DNA of 55,185 nt, taken from contig JAQTQC010000008.1 in assembly GCA_028712505.1 (NCBI GenBank), forward strand, positions 1-55,185, in the 5' to 3' direction. The DNA comes from Candidatus Omnitrophota bacterium (lineage in GTDB: Bacteria; Omnitrophota; Gorgyraeia; Gygaellales; Profunditerraquicolaceae). The notes beneath the pieces were generated by a model, which was not told the origin of the DNA, did no database searches, and was given only the letters and a program-made list of their open reading frames with translations. Shown here one piece after another: positions 6,913-15,607 of the stretch (its first letter is position 1; each line of letters opens with the position of its first letter). The position numbers and the translations under genes are program-made.

Positions 6913-8265
6913 ATGCCTCAAGATGCAATCTTAGATAAGCTCCCCCCGCAAAATCTCGACGCTGAAATGGCGGTATTAGGATCTATGCTTTTGGACGAAG
7001 AAGCCGTTTCTTGCGCGGTTGAGAAATTAGACGCCGGGTGTTTTTATAAAGATACCCATAGGAAGATCTTCCAGACGATAAGCGACCTTTATAATGCCAA
7101 TAAGGCCGTAGATTTAATCACCCTTGCCGACGCTTTAAAAAAAGACAACTCTCTTGAGGCAATCGGCGGAGTAAGCTTTCTTACTTTGTTGGCCAATGCC
7201 GTTCCTACCGCCGCCAATATAAACCATTATTCAGGAATCGTCCGGGAAAAATATATTTTAAGGACTTTGATCAATAACTCTACCAAGATTATTACTGTCT
7301 GCCATGAAAGCGAAGGAAATATTGCCGAAGTTGTGGATACTGCAGAGAGGCTGATCTTTGAGGTCAGCGACCATCGGAATCAAGGTTCATATATGCACCT
7401 TAAAGAAATCGTTAAGGAAAGCATCGAGACTATTGACCGGCTTTATCAGAATAAGGCGCATGTTACCGGGATTCCTACGGGCTATATAGATTTTGATATT
7501 AAGACGGCAGGACTGCAGCCGTCGGATTTAATTATTGTCGCTGGCCGGCCTTCGATGGGAAAGAGTGCTTTTGCCCTGGGGATTGCCGAATATGCCGGGG
7601 TCATTGAAAAAGTGCCCACTGCGATTTTCAGCTTAGAGATGTCTAAAGAGCAGTTGGTTCAGAGGATGCTTTGTTCACATGCGCGGGTTGATGCGCATAA
7701 GGTAAGGACAGGATATTTAGCTACTAGCGATTGGCCGCGCCTGACGGCTGCAGCGGGAAAACTTTCCGAAAGCCCGATATTCATTGACGACACTCCGGCG
7801 ATATCCGTAATGGAGTTGCGGGCCAGGGCCAGGCGTTTAAAATCGCATCATGGTATAAAACTGATTATTCTAGACTATATGCAGTTGATGCGCGGTTCAG
7901 CTACGAGTATGGAGAGCAGGCAGCAGGAGATCTCTGAGATTTCGCGTTCGCTTAAGGCCTTGGCCAGGGAATTAAATGTCCCGGTTATTGCTATCAGCCA
8001 GTTGTCCCGGGCTGTTGAATCGCGCACAGACCATCGACCGCAGCTTTCAGATTTAAGGGAGTCCGGGGCGATTGAGCAGGATGCCGATGTGGTTGTGCTG
8101 ATTTTGAGAGAAGAATACTATACTCCTACTCCTGATAACCAGGGAATAGCGGAGGCGATTATCGCCAAGCAGCGTAATGGTCCGGTAGGGAACTTGAAGT
8201 TAGCCTTTATTAAAGAATTTACCAGGTTTGACAACTTATCCAGAACGGATAGCTCGGTGGAATGA
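6913..8265 (+). CDS. dnaB: Replicative DNA helicase
   Basis: Hexameric 5'-3' helicase that unwinds DNA at the replication fork. The N-terminal domain begins MPQDAILDKLPPQNLDAEMA, aligning with the start of Bacillus DnaC. The RecA-like domain has Walker A GRPSMGKS near residue 211, Walker B LIILDYMQLM, and the QLSRAVESR and SGAIEQDADVV motifs. I chose ATG 6913 because AGGAG lies 12 bases upstream and the length (450 residues) suits the family. An in-frame ATG at 6883 would add ten residues but has no ribosome-binding site and abuts a hairpin. No intein is present. It closes the ribosomal/replication block. Confidence 0.95.
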   Translation: MPQDAILDKLPPQNLDAEMAVLGSMLLDEEAVSCAVEKLDAGCFYKDTHRKIFQTISDLYNANKAVDLITLADALKKDNSLEAIGGVSFLTLLANAVPTAANINHYSGIVREKYILRTLINNSTKIITVCHESEGNIAEVVDTAERLIFEVSDHRNQGSYMHLKEIVKESIETIDRLYQNKAHVTGIPTGYIDFDIKTAGLQPSDLIIVAGRPSMGKSAFALGIAEYAGVIEKVPTAIFSLEMSKEQLVQRMLCSHARVDAHKVRTGYLATSDWPRLTAAAGKLSESPIFIDDTPAISVMELRARARRLKSHHGIKLIILDYMQLMRGSATSMESRQQEISEISRSLKALARELNVPVIAISQLSRAVESRTDHRPQLSDLRESGAIEQDADVVVLILREEYYTPTPDNQGIAEAIIAKQRNGPVGNLKLAFIKEFTRFDNLSRTDSSVE

Positions 8266-8304
8266 GTTGCTTGCCAGCTTGCCACTGTGAATTAGATAAA
8301 ATAT

Positions 8305-8333
8305 TTGCTTTGAACTCCCTATTCTTATATAAT
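8305..8333 (+). promoter_or_regulatory. Candidate sigma70-type promoter for bamA
   Basis: TTGCTT (8305-8310), a 17-base spacer and a perfect TATAAT (8328-8333). Transcription would begin near 8340-8341, at or just before the second in-frame ATG of bamA, leaving almost no leader. No Shine-Dalgarno sequence is visible. Confidence 0.5.
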
Positions 8334-8334
8334 A

Positions 8335-10734
8335 ATGAAAATGCGTAGATCAATCCTAGTATCTTTTGCCGTCCTTTTTCTTTTTATTTCCTCCCACTCT
8401 ATCTTTGCCGAAGAAAATCCGCAAAGCCAGGAGAGTAAAGATGTTGTTGTTACCTCAGAAAGTTCCCCTGTAGCAAAGAATGTCACCGCCATAGAAGTGC
8501 AGGGAAATAAATCTATCAGTACCAATGTTATTGTATCTAAAATGAAGACGCGCATCGGCAGCCTTTATCAGGAGAATATTATCAGCGATGATTTGAAGAG
8601 GCTCTATCTGTTAGGATTTTTCAGCGATATTAAGATAGATACGCAGGATTATAAGGACGGCTTAAAGATAATCCTGGTTGTCGTGGAAAGGCCGATTATC
8701 GAGAAGATCAGTTTTGCGGGGATATCCCGGATTACCTTAAAGGAAGACAAGCTGAAACAGCAGTTGAAATCAAAAGAGACGCAGTACCTGGATTATCCCA
8801 GTCTGACCGAGGACGTGCGCACGCTGAAGAGTATGTATGAAAAGATGGGGTATAGCCAGGCGGATGTCACTTACAAAGTTGAGTTGGTTGCTGAGACAAA
8901 TAAGGCCAAGATAAATTTCAATGTTGTTGAAGGCCAGAAGGTACGGATCAAAGATATCATTATCAAGGGGAATAATTCTTTTGCCGCCGGCCGCATTTTG
9001 AAACTGCTTAAGACTAAACGCGCCTGGTTTTTTAACGCCGGAGTATTAAAGGATGAGGTCTTGACGGAAGACCTGGAGCGGGTTAAGTCCTTCTACCAGC
9101 GGGAAGGTTTTACCGATGTTGCGGTAAGTTCCGAGGTTAATCCTGACGCCAAGCAGCCGCATTTGTTGTATATTACAATTAAGATCACTGAAGGCAAAAA
9201 ATATCTTGTGGGTTCGGTTGTCGTGCAGGGGTATAAAGATATTACTGAAAAGGCGATTCTGAGCCGTTTGAGTGAGTGTGTCACGGGCAAGGTCTTTAGC
9301 TCGGAGGCAATGAAGAGGGATATCATCAGCGTCCAGGGTTTATATTTTGACCGGGGGTACATCTCTGCACAGGTCCAGGAGTCGACTATTGTTAACCCGG
9401 ATACCGGGCGTGTGGACATCACTTATTCAATTACCGAAAACCAGATTGTTTATGTGGATAAGATCAAAGTCCGCGGTAATATCAAGACTAAAGATGTGGT
9501 TATCCGCAGGGAAATGCGGCTGCACCCCGGAGAGAGGTTTGATGGAGAGAAGCTGCGTCGTAGTAAAGAAAGACTGACGAACTTAGGTTTCTTTGAAGAG
9601 GTCAGCTATGACACCGAGGATACTCAAGAGCCGAATAAAAAGAATTTAGTGGTTGATGTAAAGGAAAGCAAAACCGGGGCCTTTAGTTTTGGTGGCGGCT
9701 ATAGCACGGTGGATCAGCTTGTGGGTTTTGTAGAGGTAGAACAGAAGAACTTTGACTGGAGAAACTGGCCGTATTTTACCGGTGCCGGACAAAATTTAAA
9801 AGTACGCGCTTCAATCGGAAACTTAAGCAACGGTTTTGAGTTGAGCTTTACTGAGCCGTGGATGTTTGATTACCCGGTTTCTTTCGGTTTTGATCTTTAC
9901 CGCAGGGTGCATGACCGTGATACTGAGACAGGTTATGGTTATGATGAAAAAGTTACCGGAGGGGATTTACGTTTAGGCAAGGAGATATCCGAATATTTAA
10001 GAGGCGATATCATGTACCGTTTGGACGAAATAGATCTCAGCAATCCTTCCGATGATAACGATAAGAGTTTGACAGATGAAATGGGCAAGAATCTGATCAG
10101 CTCGATTTCCCCCGGCTTAACTTATGATTCCAGGGATAACGTTTTTGATACCAGAAAAGGAAATTATTTAACCGCCCGTTTTGATTTTGCCGGTGGCCCG
10201 CTTGGCGGAGATAAAAATTTTACTAAATTTGAAGGCCGGGCTTCGCATTATTTTCCGATGCCCAAAGGCGCTGTACTCGAAGTAAGGGGAAGGCTTGGTC
10301 TAGCGCAGCCTTATGGCAGTACAGATAATATTCCTATATATGAAAGATTCTTTGCCGGCGGTGCTTACACAATCAGAGGTTATGAGGAAAGAAAAGTCGG
10401 GCCGGTTAGTGTCAATGATCATGATCCTCTGGGCGGCGCATCTATGGTTGTAGGTAATATTGAATATACTTATCCTTTGTTCAGTTTCTTAAAAGTGGCG
10501 GCTTTTTATGATGTAGGTAATGTCTGGGAGAAAGTAGGAGATATTTTTTCGAATAAAGATGCTAATGGAGTAGAAAATAGCGGCGGGCTCAAGTCTAGTG
10601 TGGGTTTAGGCCTGCGGATTAAAACCCCGATTGGCCCGATTATGTTGGATTATGGTATCCCTTTTGATAAAGAGTCTGGCGAAAGCGATAAGAAGAGCGG
10701 GCAATTTCACTTTAGCGCCAGTCATGGATTTTAA
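8335..10734 (+). CDS. bamA: Outer membrane protein assembly factor BamA
   Basis: Core of the BAM complex that folds beta-barrel proteins into the outer membrane. The N-terminus MKMRRSILVSFAVLFLFISS is a signal peptide, probably cleaved after SHSIFA. Residues about 45-430 form five POTRA repeats; recognisable pieces are IEVQGNKSISTNVIVSKM, IIIKGNNSFAAGRILKLL and IKVRGNIKTKDVVIRREM. Residues about 440-799 form the Omp85 barrel, including the FFAGGAYTIRGYEERKVGP segment with the conserved RGY of strand 16/loop 6, and ending in an aromatic residue (SASHGF), as expected for a BAM substrate. ATG 8335 and ATG 8341 are both possible; neither has a ribosome-binding site. It heads a bamA-skp-lpxD-lpxC/fabZ-lpxA order. 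Confidence 0.95.
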   Translation: MKMRRSILVSFAVLFLFISSHSIFAEENPQSQESKDVVVTSESSPVAKNVTAIEVQGNKSISTNVIVSKMKTRIGSLYQENIISDDLKRLYLLGFFSDIKIDTQDYKDGLKIILVVVERPIIEKISFAGISRITLKEDKLKQQLKSKETQYLDYPSLTEDVRTLKSMYEKMGYSQADVTYKVELVAETNKAKINFNVVEGQKVRIKDIIIKGNNSFAAGRILKLLKTKRAWFFNAGVLKDEVLTEDLERVKSFYQREGFTDVAVSSEVNPDAKQPHLLYITIKITEGKKYLVGSVVVQGYKDITEKAILSRLSECVTGKVFSSEAMKRDIISVQGLYFDRGYISAQVQESTIVNPDTGRVDITYSITENQIVYVDKIKVRGNIKTKDVVIRREMRLHPGERFDGEKLRRSKERLTNLGFFEEVSYDTEDTQEPNKKNLVVDVKESKTGAFSFGGGYSTVDQLVGFVEVEQKNFDWRNWPYFTGAGQNLKVRASIGNLSNGFELSFTEPWMFDYPVSFGFDLYRRVHDRDTETGYGYDEKVTGGDLRLGKEISEYLRGDIMYRLDEIDLSNPSDDNDKSLTDEMGKNLISSISPGLTYDSRDNVFDTRKGNYLTARFDFAGGPLGGDKNFTKFEGRASHYFPMPKGAVLEVRGRLGLAQPYGSTDNIPIYERFFAGGAYTIRGYEERKVGPVSVNDHDPLGGASMVVGNIEYTYPLFSFLKVAAFYDVGNVWEKVGDIFSNKDANGVENSGGLKSSVGLGLRIKTPIGPIMLDYGIPFDKESGESDKKSGQFHFSASHGF

Positions 10735-10755
10735 TAAATAATTATTAACCAACAA

Positions 10756-10850
10756 CACCCCGCGCGGGGTGCCGGCACCCGACGCCAATAGGTGTGCGTC
10801 GGTGTGCGCTTGTGTAGCGCAATTTGCGCGGGTGTGCCCTTGTGGGCGAG
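10756..10850 (+). repeat. GC-rich run of short hairpins between bamA and skp
   Basis: The 128-base gap holds a perfect 16-base palindrome CACCCCGCGCGGGGTG (10756-10771), then CGACGC/GCGTCG, GCGC..GCGC, GCGCAA/TTGCGC and GCCC-TTGT-GGGC stems in succession, with GGTGTGCG-like units recurring. There is no T-run. It may stabilise or attenuate the bamA transcript; this is inference from structure only. Confidence 0.5.
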
Positions 10851-10862
10851 GAGGAAACAAAG

Positions 10863-11366
10863 ATGAGAAAGACAGCAGTAGTTTTAGGTAGTATGGTTAT
10901 TGGTTTGTTCTTGTTGGCAGGCAGCGCCCAGGCCGCGGATAAATTCGGCTACATTGATTTAAGCCGCACCTTTAGTGAATACAATAAAACTAAAAGTTAT
11001 GACAAAACTTTAAATGATAAAGAAAAGGCTTACACCGATGAGCGCGATAAGAAGGTGGCCGAGCTTAAAGCGTTACAGGATAAATTTAATCTGCTTAATG
11101 ATAAAGAGAGAGAATCCAAGCGGGGGGAGCTGGAAACCAAGATGAAAGCCTTCCAGGATTCGGATCGCCAGAAACAGGAAACTTTGCGTAAAGAGCAGGA
11201 CGAGAAGATGAAGGAGATACTTAAGGATATTGAAGAAGCGGTAAAGAAGTATTCGGAAAAAGAAGGTTATACCATGGTATTTAATGACCGGGTGTTAGTA
11301 TATCAGAATAAGGCCCTGGAGATTACCAACCAGATTATCGAGGCTTTAAATAAGTCCGGTAAGTAA
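10863..11366 (+). CDS. skp: Periplasmic chaperone Skp/OmpH family
   Basis: Holds unfolded outer-membrane proteins in the periplasm and hands them to BamA. ATG 10863 follows GGAGGAAACAAAG, a strong ribosome-binding site, so a longer upstream reading is rejected. [20 protein letters not shown] forms a signal peptide, cleaved after AQA. The mature part starts [12 protein letters not shown], a hallmark of the family, followed by a long Lys/Glu-rich coiled coil and the C-terminal [19 protein letters not shown]. Length 167 residues is standard. It lies between bamA and lpxD as in Proteobacteria. Confidence 0.93.
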   Translation: MRKTAVVLGSMVIGLFLLAGSAQAADKFGYIDLSRTFSEYNKTKSYDKTLNDKEKAYTDERDKKVAELKALQDKFNLLNDKERESKRGELETKMKAFQDSDRQKQETLRKEQDEKMKEILKDIEEAVKKYSEKEGYTMVFNDRVLVYQNKALEITNQIIEALNKSGK

Positions 11367-11385
11367 TCCTAATCCCAATATTAGA

Positions 11386-12426
11386 ATGCTGCAGAAAACA
11401 TTAAATGAGATAGCCAAGATTGTTGACGGCAAGGTTGTCGGTAACGGGGATATCTTGATTACGGGTGTTTCAGGGATCAAGGAGGCGGCAGAGGGGGATA
11501 TTACCTTTTTAGCTAATCCTAAATACGGTCCGCTTATGGACAAGACTCGGGCTGCTGCGATCATTACGTCAGCTGATGCGCAGAAAACCTCCAAGCCGGT
11601 GATCTTAACCGAAAATCCTTCTTTAGCATTTGCCAAGATTATCTCTATGTTTATGCCCGATGACGCGGGTCATCCCCAGGGTATTGATTATACCGTGGTT
11701 ATGGGTAAAAATGTGACTTTGGGGAAAGATGTAGCTATCGGTGCCTATGTGGTTATCGGGGACAATGTTTCTATCGGAGATAATACGATAATTTATGCAG
11801 GTTGTTTTATCGGTCATCACACAAAAGTAGGAAGCAATACCTTGATTTATCCGCATGTCTCAATACGCGAGCGCATCAGCATCGGAAATCGGGTAATCAT
11901 ACATTCTGGGACAGTAGTCGGTTCTGATGGTTTTGGATTCGCTACAATCAAAGGATCACATCACAAGATTCCCCAGGTGGGGACAGTGGAGATCGCTGAT
12001 GATGTGGAGATTGGCGCCAACGTTACTATTGACCGGGCACGTTTCGATAAAACCGTAATCGGCCGGGGCACTAAAATCGATAACCTTGTGCAGATTGCCC
12101 ATAATGTGGTTATCGGGGAAAATTCGCTGATTGTCGCCCAGGTGGGTATATCGGGCAGTACGATACTCGGTAACAATGTCACTTTAGCCGGACAGGCCGG
12201 CTTAGTCGGCCATATCACTATCGGGGATAATGCGATTGTTACTGCTCAGTCCGGGGTAGCTAAATCTGTGCCTGCAGATACCATGGTTTCCGGGTATCCC
12301 GCCCGGCCGTTTATGACTACCCAAAGGGTAAATGCCAGCCTGCAGAATTTGCCTAAATTGTTTGAGTTGGTTAAAGAATTAAAGAAGAAAGTCGAAGAGC
12401 TAGAAGCCAGATTAAAAAAGGAATAA
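11386..12426 (+). CDS. lpxD: UDP-3-O-acylglucosamine N-acyltransferase
   Basis: Third step of lipid A synthesis: adds a hydroxyacyl chain from ACP to the amino group of UDP-3-O-acylglucosamine. The N-terminal uridine-binding domain (residues 1-100) contains [13 protein letters not shown]. Residues about 105-310 are hexapeptide repeats of a left-handed beta-helix, with [11 protein letters not shown] bearing the catalytic histidine and GSDGFGFA. The C-terminal helix is Lys/Glu-rich. Length 346 residues is typical. No Shine-Dalgarno sequence stands before ATG 11386; skp ends only 19 bases upstream. The stop overlaps the lpxC start by one base. Confidence 0.95.
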   Translation: MLQKTLNEIAKIVDGKVVGNGDILITGVSGIKEAAEGDITFLANPKYGPLMDKTRAAAIITSADAQKTSKPVILTENPSLAFAKIISMFMPDDAGHPQGIDYTVVMGKNVTLGKDVAIGAYVVIGDNVSIGDNTIIYAGCFIGHHTKVGSNTLIYPHVSIRERISIGNRVIIHSGTVVGSDGFGFATIKGSHHKIPQVGTVEIADDVEIGANVTIDRARFDKTVIGRGTKIDNLVQIAHNVVIGENSLIVAQVGISGSTILGNNVTLAGQAGLVGHITIGDNAIVTAQSGVAKSVPADTMVSGYPARPFMTTQRVNASLQNLPKLFELVKELKKKVEELEARLKKE

Positions 12427-13718
12427 TGGAAAGACAAAAGACTATTGCTACGCCTGTTTCGCTTTCCGGTATCGGTATACATACGGGCAATAAGGTGAAT
12501 ATCACCCTCAAGCCTGCGCAGCCGGCAGCGGGAATAACTTTTATCCGTACGGATATTGCCGAGCCGGTGAGGATCCAGGCTGATGTGCAGTCTTTTCTTG
12601 CGGCTAAATTCAGCCGGCGCAGTTCAATCGGTAAAAATGAGGTAGAGGTGCAGACAATCGAACATCTTATGGCTGCCCTTTCTAGCTTAGGCATAGATAA
12701 TATCGATATAGAGTTAGATAATAATGAACTCCCGGGTTTGGATGGAAGCGCGATTAAGTTTGTGGAAGCGCTGGAAAAAGCCGGGATAGTCGAGCAGGAA
12801 CAGACACGATATATCCATGTAATTAAAGAGCCGATATCTGTTGAAGAAGGCGACTCCTCAATTACTGTAGTTCCGGCGGAAGATTTTAAGATTTCATACA
12901 CTTTAAATTATAACCATCCTTTATTGGAGGCGCAATTCCTGGAGATATCGGTTAATCCGGAATCGTTCAAGGCTGATATTGCTCCGGCGCGTACTTTTTG
13001 CCTTGAGAGCGAAGCTTCGGAATTACGAAGCAAGGGGTTAGGTCTGGGGGCTAATTATGATAATACCTTGGTGGTAGGTGAGACGGGGGTAATCAGGAAT
13101 AGTTTGAGGTTCCAGGATGAATTTGTAAGGCATAAGATCCTGGATTTAATCGGAGATCTGCGCTTGGCTGGCTGTCCCATCCGCGGGCATGTAATTGCGT
13201 TAAAGAGCGGGCATACCTTAAATTTGAAAATTGCCCAGAAGATTTATGAACAGAAGATTAAAACTCAAGGAGTAGATAATATGGAAGGTATTTTAGATGT
13301 TAATGAGATTATGAAGATCATCCCTCATCGCCAGCCGTTCTTGTTCGTAGACAGGATAACTCATTTAGAAAAAGGAAAACGTGCGGTTGGAGTTAAAAAT
13401 GTGACTATCAACGATTATTTCTTTCAAGGTCATTTCCCCGGTCATCCGGTTATGCCGGGTGTGATTATCGTCGAGGCGATGGCCCAGGTAGGCGGAGTAA
13501 TGATGCTGGCCTCTGAAGAAAACAGGGGGAAGCTGGCCTTCTTTTTATCCATTGATAACGTGAAATTCCGTAAGCCGGTGGTTCCTGGAGATCAACTGGT
13601 GCTTGAGGTTGAAGCGATTAAAGTTAAGTCAAAGACCGGACAGGTCCGCGGCCGGGCATTAGTAAACGGGAAAGTAGTTACAGAAGCTGATTTTGTATGC
13701 GCATTAGTGAGTGATTAA
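12426..13718 (+). CDS. lpxC/fabZ: LpxC-FabZ fusion: UDP-3-O-acyl-GlcNAc deacetylase / hydroxyacyl-ACP dehydratase
   Basis: Residues 1-280 are LpxC, the zinc deacetylase that commits UDP-acyl-GlcNAc to lipid A. Zinc and catalytic motifs are TIEHLMAAL, HKILDLIGDL and LKSGHTLNLK. Residues 286-430 are FabZ, the hot-dog dehydratase of fatty acid elongation, with IIPHRQPFLFVDRI (catalytic histidine) and FPGHPVMPGVIIVEAMAQ (catalytic glutamate). This fusion is known from Bacteroidetes and other diderms. AAGGAA precedes ATG 12426, which overlaps the lpxD stop. Inside the gene AAGGAG (13267-13272) stands eight bases before an in-frame ATG (13281) exactly at the FabZ boundary, so free FabZ may also be made. 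Confidence 0.95.
   Translation: MERQKTIATPVSLSGIGIHTGNKVNITLKPAQPAAGITFIRTDIAEPVRIQADVQSFLAAKFSRRSSIGKNEVEVQTIEHLMAALSSLGIDNIDIELDNNELPGLDGSAIKFVEALEKAGIVEQEQTRYIHVIKEPISVEEGDSSITVVPAEDFKISYTLNYNHPLLEAQFLEISVNPESFKADIAPARTFCLESEASELRSKGLGLGANYDNTLVVGETGVIRNSLRFQDEFVRHKILDLIGDLRLAGCPIRGHVIALKSGHTLNLKIAQKIYEQKIKTQGVDNMEGILDVNEIMKIIPHRQPFLFVDRITHLEKGKRAVGVKNVTINDYFFQGHFPGHPVMPGVIIVEAMAQVGGVMMLASEENRGKLAFFLSIDNVKFRKPVVPGDQLVLEVEAIKVKSKTGQVRGRALVNGKVVTEADFVCALVSD
13267..13283 (+). promoter_or_regulatory. Internal ribosome-binding site and start for free FabZ
   Basis: AAGGAG at 13267-13272, eight-base spacer, ATG at 13281-13283, in frame with the fusion (codon 286). Initiation here would give a 145-residue protein, the normal length of FabZ. 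The spacing and sequence are better than at several true gene starts in this window. Confidence 0.55.
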
Positions 13719-13720
13719 AT

Positions 13721-14500
13721 ATGCAGATCCATCCCAGTGCTATAGTTTCTCTAAAAGCAAAAATAGATTCTAGTGTCATTGTCGGTCCTTACAGTATAAT
13801 TGGCGACAATGTTAACATTGGAGCCAATACGCTTATTGGCTCGCATTGCGTAATCGAAGGCAATACTACAATCGGATCCGGATGTCAGATATTTACCGGC
13901 GCAGTTGTAGGGAGCAAGCCTCAAGATTTAAAATTTAAAGGCGAGGATGTCTTTTTGGAGATAGGCGATAACAACGTGATTCGCGAGTATTGCACCCTTA
14001 ACCCGGGCACTGGGCAGGCTGGCAAGACGGTTATCGGGGGTAATAATTTATTAATGGCCTATTCGCATGTTGCCCATGATTGCCGGGTTGGCAGCGGTTG
14101 CGTGTTGGCGAATAATTGTACTTTAGCCGGCCATGTTACTATTGAAGATAAAGTAGTGATCGGTGGCATAGTCGCAATCCATCAATTTGTCAGAGTCGGC
14201 ATGCTTTCGATTACCGGAGGCTGTTCGAAAGTTGTCCAAGATATCCCGCCGTTTTCTACATGCGATGGGCATCCCGCGCGGGTTTACGGATTAAATCTTA
14301 TCGGGTTAAGGCGCAAGGGGATTCCTCGTGAGTCGATTAAGCAAATTGACCGGGCGTTTAAGTTAATATTTAATTCCGGTTTGTCCGCAAAGCACGCTAC
14401 TGAAAAAGTGGAAAAAGAATTAACTTTGACTGAAGAGGTAGGTTATCTGGTTAATTTTATCAAGAATTCAGAGCGCGGCTTGACCCGTTCCTGTCGTTGA
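13721..14500 (+). CDS. lpxA: Acyl-ACP--UDP-N-acetylglucosamine O-acyltransferase
   Basis: First enzyme of lipid A synthesis, a cytoplasmic trimer. The 259-residue product starts MQIHPSAIVSLKAKIDSSVI and consists of hexapeptide repeats (residues 1-185) plus a C-terminal helical domain. LMAYSHVAHDCRVG carries the catalytic histidine, and GGCSKVVQDIPPFSTCDGHP and LNLIGLRRKGI match the family. ATG 13721 is two bases after the lpxC/fabZ stop. The order lpxD-lpxC/fabZ-lpxA supports one operon. No lpxB lies in the window. Confidence 0.95.
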   Translation: MQIHPSAIVSLKAKIDSSVIVGPYSIIGDNVNIGANTLIGSHCVIEGNTTIGSGCQIFTGAVVGSKPQDLKFKGEDVFLEIGDNNVIREYCTLNPGTGQAGKTVIGGNNLLMAYSHVAHDCRVGSGCVLANNCTLAGHVTIEDKVVIGGIVAIHQFVRVGMLSITGGCSKVVQDIPPFSTCDGHPARVYGLNLIGLRRKGIPRESIKQIDRAFKLIFNSGLSAKHATEKVEKELTLTEEVGYLVNFIKNSERGLTRSCR

Positions 14501-14513
14501 AAAAATAGTATTT

Positions 14514-14594
14514 TCCCGCCTCAAAAGCTATGCCAAAATTCTCTACGATAATTTTGTCATATTCGGCGGGATTTCGCTGAACAAAAGGTGTTCA
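14514..14594 (+). other. Structured spacer between lpxA and lpxI
   Basis: Outer stem TCCCGCC (14514-14520) with GGCGGGA (14565-14571) encloses inner stem CAAAATT (14534-14540) with AATTTTG (14550-14556). A further hairpin TGAACA (14578-14583)/TGTTCA (14589-14594) has AAAGG, the likely lpxI ribosome-binding site, as its five-base loop. There is no T-run. Function unknown; it could modulate lpxI translation. Confidence 0.45.
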
Positions 14595-14596
14595 AA

Positions 14597-15400
14597 ATGG
14601 AAAAAATAGGTTTAATCGCCGGGAATAGAAAATTCCCGCTGCTTTTTGCCGCTAGCGCCAAGAAGAAGGGCTATTCTGTGGTTGCTGTTGCTATTAAAGG
14701 TGACACTTCGTCTAAGATTAAGAAACTAGCGGATAAAGTGTATTGGGTAAGCCTTGCTGAATTTAACAAGATCTTTACTGTATTCAAATCTGAAGGGATC
14801 AAAAATGTGGTTATGGCAGGTCAAGTAAGTCCATTTCGATTATTCAGCAGAGAGATTAATAAAAGCGAAGAGCTTAAGCAGATGCTTTCCAGCCTGAAGG
14901 ATAAAAAGACAGATACCTTATTTGGCGCTGTAGCTCAAAGATTAGAGGCGGCAGGTTTCAAGCTTTTAGATTCCACTACTTTTATTGAAGAGCACTTACC
15001 TAAATGTGGCACGCTTACAAAGCTTGAGCCGGATTTTGATACTTGGGAAGATATCTATTTTGGTTTAAATCTTGCTAAGTCTGTGGCTGAGTTGGATATC
15101 GGACAGACGGTTGCGGTTAAGGCTAAGGCCATAGTTGCGGTCGAGGCTTTCGAGGGTACGGATAATTTAATCCGCCGGGCAGGAAAGGTAGGCCGCGGCA
15201 GGATCGTGATCGTCAAGGTGAGTAAGCCAAGACAGGATATGCGTTTTGATATACCGGTTGTGGGATTAAGAACCATCAAGAGCCTGGTTAGGGCTAAGGC
15301 CAGGTGCCTTGCTTTTGAAGCAGGTAAGACACTTTTTATTGATAAAGAAGAAAGCCTTAAGCTTGCTGATAAGAAGGGTATTTCCATAGTTGCGGTGTAG
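14597..15400 (+). CDS. lpxI: UDP-2,3-diacylglucosamine pyrophosphatase LpxI
   Basis: Hydrolyses UDP-diacylglucosamine to lipid X and UMP, replacing LpxH in many diderms. The protein (267 residues, DUF1009 family) begins MEKIGLIAGNRKFPLLFAAS and contains WVSLAEFNKIFTVFKSEGIK, VVMAGQVSPFRLF and, in the C-terminal domain, VAVEAFEGTDNLIRRAGKVG and RFDIPVVGLRTIKSL. ATG 14597 is preceded by AAAGG; a GTG nine bases upstream is less likely. It completes the lipid A set lpxD, lpxC, lpxA, lpxI in this stretch. The 207 bases downstream hold no gene. Confidence 0.9.
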   Translation: MEKIGLIAGNRKFPLLFAASAKKKGYSVVAVAIKGDTSSKIKKLADKVYWVSLAEFNKIFTVFKSEGIKNVVMAGQVSPFRLFSREINKSEELKQMLSSLKDKKTDTLFGAVAQRLEAAGFKLLDSTTFIEEHLPKCGTLTKLEPDFDTWEDIYFGLNLAKSVAELDIGQTVAVKAKAIVAVEAFEGTDNLIRRAGKVGRGRIVIVKVSKPRQDMRFDIPVVGLRTIKSLVRAKARCLAFEAGKTLFIDKEESLKLADKKGISIVAV

Positions 15401-15456
15401 GCGGATAGGGATATGTCCTGGTTAAACGCTCACCAATTTCTTCAAAATTGATTCGC

Positions 15457-15542
15457 AACGGCAGAAACTGCGCTGAATAAAGATTATAAGGTGCTTGATT
15501 CACGCATTAGCTTATTCGTATTGCCGTTATCGTAAATCAAGC
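15457..15542 (+). other. Interleaved inverted repeats (possible RNA pseudoknot)
   Basis: AACGGCA (15457-15463) can pair with TGCCGTT (15522-15528), and GCTTGATT (15493-15500) with AATCAAGC (15535-15542). The two helices cross, the topology of an H-type pseudoknot. They sit upstream of a promoter candidate at 15556, so if transcribed they would belong to the tail of the lpxI message. No known RNA family recognised. Confidence 0.4.
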
Positions 15543-15555
15543 GTTCATAAACTTC

Positions 15556-15584
15556 TTGACATCATCTGGTTGTAGTGTGAGAAT
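15556..15584 (+). promoter_or_regulatory. Candidate promoter for the glycogen-binding domain gene
   Basis: TTGACA (15556-15561), a 17-base spacer, then GAGAAT (15579-15584) with an extended -10 TG at 15576-15577. The gene starts at 15608. Confidence 0.45.
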
Positions 15585-15607
15585 AAGCATAAACAAAGGA
15601 GGGAATC

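Noticed and set aside
15421-15427. GTTAAAC considered as an integron attC core site
   Set aside because: No matching second core with the required spacing and no integrase gene; a seven-base match alone is chance.
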